A stretch of DNA of 64,000 nucleotides. It comes from Funiculus sociatus GB2-C1 (GTDB taxonomy: Bacteria > Cyanobacteriota > Cyanobacteriia > Cyanobacteriales > FACHB-T130). The DNA is taken from the NCBI RefSeq assembly GCF_039962115.1, contig NZ_JAMPKJ010000022.1, forward strand, positions 24,956 through 88,955. The letters run 5' to 3'. A model generated the notes under the pieces. That model did no database searches and was not told the DNA's origin. It saw nothing but the letters and a program-made list of their open reading frames with translations. Positions 61,943 to 64,000 of this stretch are shown here, piece by piece; within the stretch, counting starts at the first letter, position 1; the number at the start of each line of letters is the position of its first letter. A program made the translations under genes and the position numbers.

Positions 61943-62629
61943 ATGATATTGAGCAAAGAACTGCGAGGTATATTATTAGCTATAACTTCTTTTGGGATTA
62001 TTTTGACGCTTTTAAAGTTAATTTTAGATCCGGAAGCAGGTAATAAAACTGTTACTTTGTTCGCTTTTCCGCCAACTGTTCCATTAACTGAAGCCCAACT
62101 ATTGGAAAGTAAACCTCTGAATGATACAGTTAATCAGCTACCTGGACAATACGATTCTGTTATTGCTGGAAGGCAATATCGATATATTAAAAATGGCATT
62201 CCTATCAATATAGAGATGCGCTATGTGGTAGGTACTTTGGGAAATATCGATAGCTTGCTGCAAAAACATACTGATGTCAAGCTACCTCGTGGTGAGATGA
62301 TACAGACGTTACGCCAGCAAAATGAAATGGGCTTTTATAGCCTCTTTGTTTATCAGCATCAAGCTTACTTGAATGCCTGTATTAACCCACGCGGAAACAG
62401 TACAGTTACTATGCAACAATTTTTGAAAAATCAAGTTACTTACGACTTACAAATAGGACGTTTGATGCCTTGGTTATTAGGTAAAGAAACTTTGCGCGAT
62501 CGCCGTTGTCTTTGGGCGCATTTATCCACGCCTTTAAATGGTACTAACCCTGAGTCTTCCTACCAACTTTTGGAACAAGCTTGGTTTTCCTGGTTTCGCT
62601 GGTGGAAACCGCGCTTTCCTAAACAATAG
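61943..62629 (+). CDS. cyanoexosortase system-associated protein
   Basis: The 228-residue protein has one N-terminal membrane helix (LRGILLAITSFGIILTLLKL) and an extracytoplasmic domain with AGRQYRYIKNGIPINIEMRYVVG and YSLFVYQHQAYLNACINPRGNS. It ends WFSWFRWWKPRFPKQ. Position directly after the exosortase and this layout match the companion protein of cyanoexosortase systems. Its exact role is unknown. It begins 5 bases after the exosortase stop, so the genes are tightly coupled. Confidence 0.88.
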   Translation: MILSKELRGILLAITSFGIILTLLKLILDPEAGNKTVTLFAFPPTVPLTEAQLLESKPLNDTVNQLPGQYDSVIAGRQYRYIKNGIPINIEMRYVVGTLGNIDSLLQKHTDVKLPRGEMIQTLRQQNEMGFYSLFVYQHQAYLNACINPRGNSTVTMQQFLKNQVTYDLQIGRLMPWLLGKETLRDRRCLWAHLSTPLNGTNPESSYQLLEQAWFSWFRWWKPRFPKQ

Positions 62630-62635
62630 ATAGTT

Positions 62636-63379
62636 TTGAGTAATAACGATTTAGAAAAAAGTTTTAATTGTATGAATCAATCAGAAAGCAAAGAAATTCG
62701 GACTATTTCGCTCTTGCGGGCCGCAGGTTACGGCTTGTTGATGTTAGCCTTCTTTGATTTTTCTCAGATTCTTGTTCCGCCACGCTTTACTAACCCAACC
62801 TGGGAATTTCAGATGATGGGTTCTCTCGTTGAAAGAGTTCCTGTACCTTTGATAGGACTGGTGTTAGTTTTTTACGGAGATTTAAGTTATCGCCGCAAAT
62901 TAGAAACAACTATTTTAAAACTTTTTTCCTGGGTTTCTCTAGCATTGGGAGTATTATTTTTGCTGCTAATTCCTTTAGGAGTTAATAACACTTGGCGGCT
63001 TTATAATCGAAACAATGCCCAAATCAATTACCAATCATCTCAACAGTTATCGCAAATTCAACAATTTAAAGGCAGGTTAGCACAAGCTACTACTGAAGAA
63101 GATATGAATCAGCTTTTTGCGGCTTTAAATCCCCAAGAGCGATCGCCTGAAATTAAGAATACTGAAGACTTCAAAAAGAAACTACTTGCAGAAATTGGTA
63201 AAGCTGAGAAGATTGTTACTACCCAAAACAAAACAACGCGCCAAAATATGCGCCTTAGTCTAATAAAAAGTTCTCTAAAGTGGAATTTAGGTGCGTTGGT
63301 TTCTGCCACTTTGTTTGTTTGGATTTGGCACGCCACACGCTGGGCGCGACGCAAGCGAAGCAAGAGCATTCATAATTAA
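62636..63379 (+). CDS. HpsJ-like protein, exosortase-linked
   Basis: Beginning at TTG 62636 (an ATG at 62672 is also possible), the 247-residue protein has membrane helices near the N-terminus, in the middle (LFSWVSLALGVLFLLLIPLG) and near the C-terminus (LGALVSATLFVWIWHATRW), with a long coiled or helical periplasmic segment. It fits the HpsJ-like proteins that accompany cyanoexosortases. HpsJ was named for hormogonium polysaccharide, linking this island in theme to the hps genes at 30.7-36.1 kb. The spacing of 6 bases points to one operon. Confidence 0.8.
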   Translation: MSNNDLEKSFNCMNQSESKEIRTISLLRAAGYGLLMLAFFDFSQILVPPRFTNPTWEFQMMGSLVERVPVPLIGLVLVFYGDLSYRRKLETTILKLFSWVSLALGVLFLLLIPLGVNNTWRLYNRNNAQINYQSSQQLSQIQQFKGRLAQATTEEDMNQLFAALNPQERSPEIKNTEDFKKKLLAEIGKAEKIVTTQNKTTRQNMRLSLIKSSLKWNLGALVSATLFVWIWHATRWARRKRSKSIHN

Positions 63380-63553
63380 CCTCAGTTCGGGATAAGCATT
63401 TGTAGACTCAGAAACCCTGAAGTAGGTTGAGGAGAGAAGTTGCAAGCCGAGAGAGGAGTTGGTGATTGTGGATAGAAATTGATGGAGAAGCGTCAAGAAA
63501 GGGAGGGGCAAGTAAGCTGAAAAATATACAGAGATATTCAGCAATCCCGCCCT
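63380..63553. other. probable left flank of an IS982-family element
   Basis: The stretch contains a CTCAGTTCGGGATAAGC segment just after the HpsJ-like stop that may be the element's left terminal repeat, followed by non-coding DNA up to the transposase ATG. Confidence 0.35.
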
Positions 63554-63951
63554 ATGTCCAGTTTAGATGCTTTGTTTTGCCAAATAGATGACTTTTGTCA
63601 AAAATTTGAACCGCAGTGGCAGCGAAGGTTACGCTCTGCATGGCCTCAAGACTCGGAAGCGAGAACGAAGTTTATGCTTGAGTGAGGTGATGACGATTCT
63701 AGTTGCTTTTCACCAAAATCATTATCGCAACTTCAAGCACTACTACCTTGACCATGTTTGCGTGTACTGGCGAACAGAGTTTCCGGGTCTGCCAAGCTAC
63801 CAGAGATTTGTGGAATGGATAGCATCAACCTTACTGCCACTATGTGTGTACCTCAAACATTGCTTTGGCCAATGTAGCGGTATCAGCGGGAGCATCCCGG
63901 TTTTGCAAGAATATCAAACAGATAGGAGTTCGTTGAGGTAAGCGCAACGTA
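63554..63951 (+). pseudogene. IS982-family transposase, frameshifted and truncated
   Basis: ATG 63554 starts [20 protein letters not shown], then the frame stops at 63688. The homology continues in another frame (about 63620-63890): [57 protein letters not shown]. Near 63895 it shifts again ([10 protein letters not shown], stop). This is the N-terminal part of an IS982 transposase; at least two frameshifts remove function and the rest of the catalytic domain is not recognised before the window ends. Confidence 0.85.
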
Positions 63952-64000
63952 GTTTGAGCATTTGACTCACATTTTTGGCTAACCACTGCGCTCCAGAAAT

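Overview
The window is a cyanobacterial chromosome segment. The octamer GCGATCGC (HIP1) occurs throughout, inside genes and between them. Cyanobacterial marker genes are present: CP12, a plastoquinol terminal oxidase (PTOX type), an EGY1-like site-2 protease, hetZ-patU, the hormogonium polysaccharide genes and a cyanoexosortase. The hps and hetZ-patU genes point to a filamentous cyanobacterium. PatU is one unsplit protein, the arrangement described for non-heterocystous filaments, so a Microcoleus/Coleofasciculus-like host is my best guess. Species cannot be read from the sequence.

Layout. 1-3.2 kb is a defence-like edge: a NACHT NTPase cut by the window start, with a C-terminal repeat made from a GC-rich hexamer, then a small orphan ORF and an antitoxin-MazF pair. 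3.4-8.3 kb holds SbcC, the terminal oxidase and two small orphan genes. 8.6-13.7 kb, minus strand, holds an ABC exporter, a small protein and HisG, then a PEP-CTERM 5'-nucleotidase-like enzyme. 14-18.2 kb holds an OmpR-type regulator, small membrane proteins, CP12 and a FIST protein. 18.2-26.4 kb holds two tandem acyltransferases, a phosphoesterase, TrmB, a PMT-type glycosyltransferase and an NCS2 purine permease with a structured leader. 26.5-30.2 kb holds a histidine kinase and GlmM. 30.7-36.1 kb is the cluster hpsL-hpsN-hpsO-hpsP, followed by decayed genes and repeats and then a GspE/PilB-type ATPase whose 3' end is duplicated in tandem. 40.1-47.3 kb is mostly housekeeping: M50 protease, MurQ, DUF3110, VanX-like peptidase, YidD, a phytol-kinase-like enzyme.

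47.7-52.8 kb is a NAD synthesis and salvage cluster: pncB-nadD-nrtR, then a chorismate-mutase/isochorismate-lyase-like gene, then nadE. A palindrome lies on the -35 box of a good promoter in front of pncB and is a natural candidate operator for the NrtR repressor encoded in the same operon. 52.8-57.5 kb (minus) is a TgpA-like transglutaminase and patU-hetZ. 58.3-63.4 kb is a protein-sorting island: two secreted proteins with VPYE-type C-terminal sorting signals and one other exported protein sit beside a cyanoexosortase, its companion protein and an HpsJ-like protein. A frameshifted IS982-family transposase closes the window.

A running theme is repeat traffic. Heptanucleotide tandem repeats lie not only between genes but inside coding sequences (ABC exporter linker, NadE, TgpA, the C-termini of HpsN and HpsO) and at start codons. 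Hairpin or MITE-like elements and HIP1-centred palindromes mark several gene ends. Decayed genes include a Uma2 nuclease with an internal stop and a lost catalytic Glu, a methyltransferase tail, a pentapeptide-repeat start and a truncated secreted protein. No tRNA, rRNA or CRISPR array was found.
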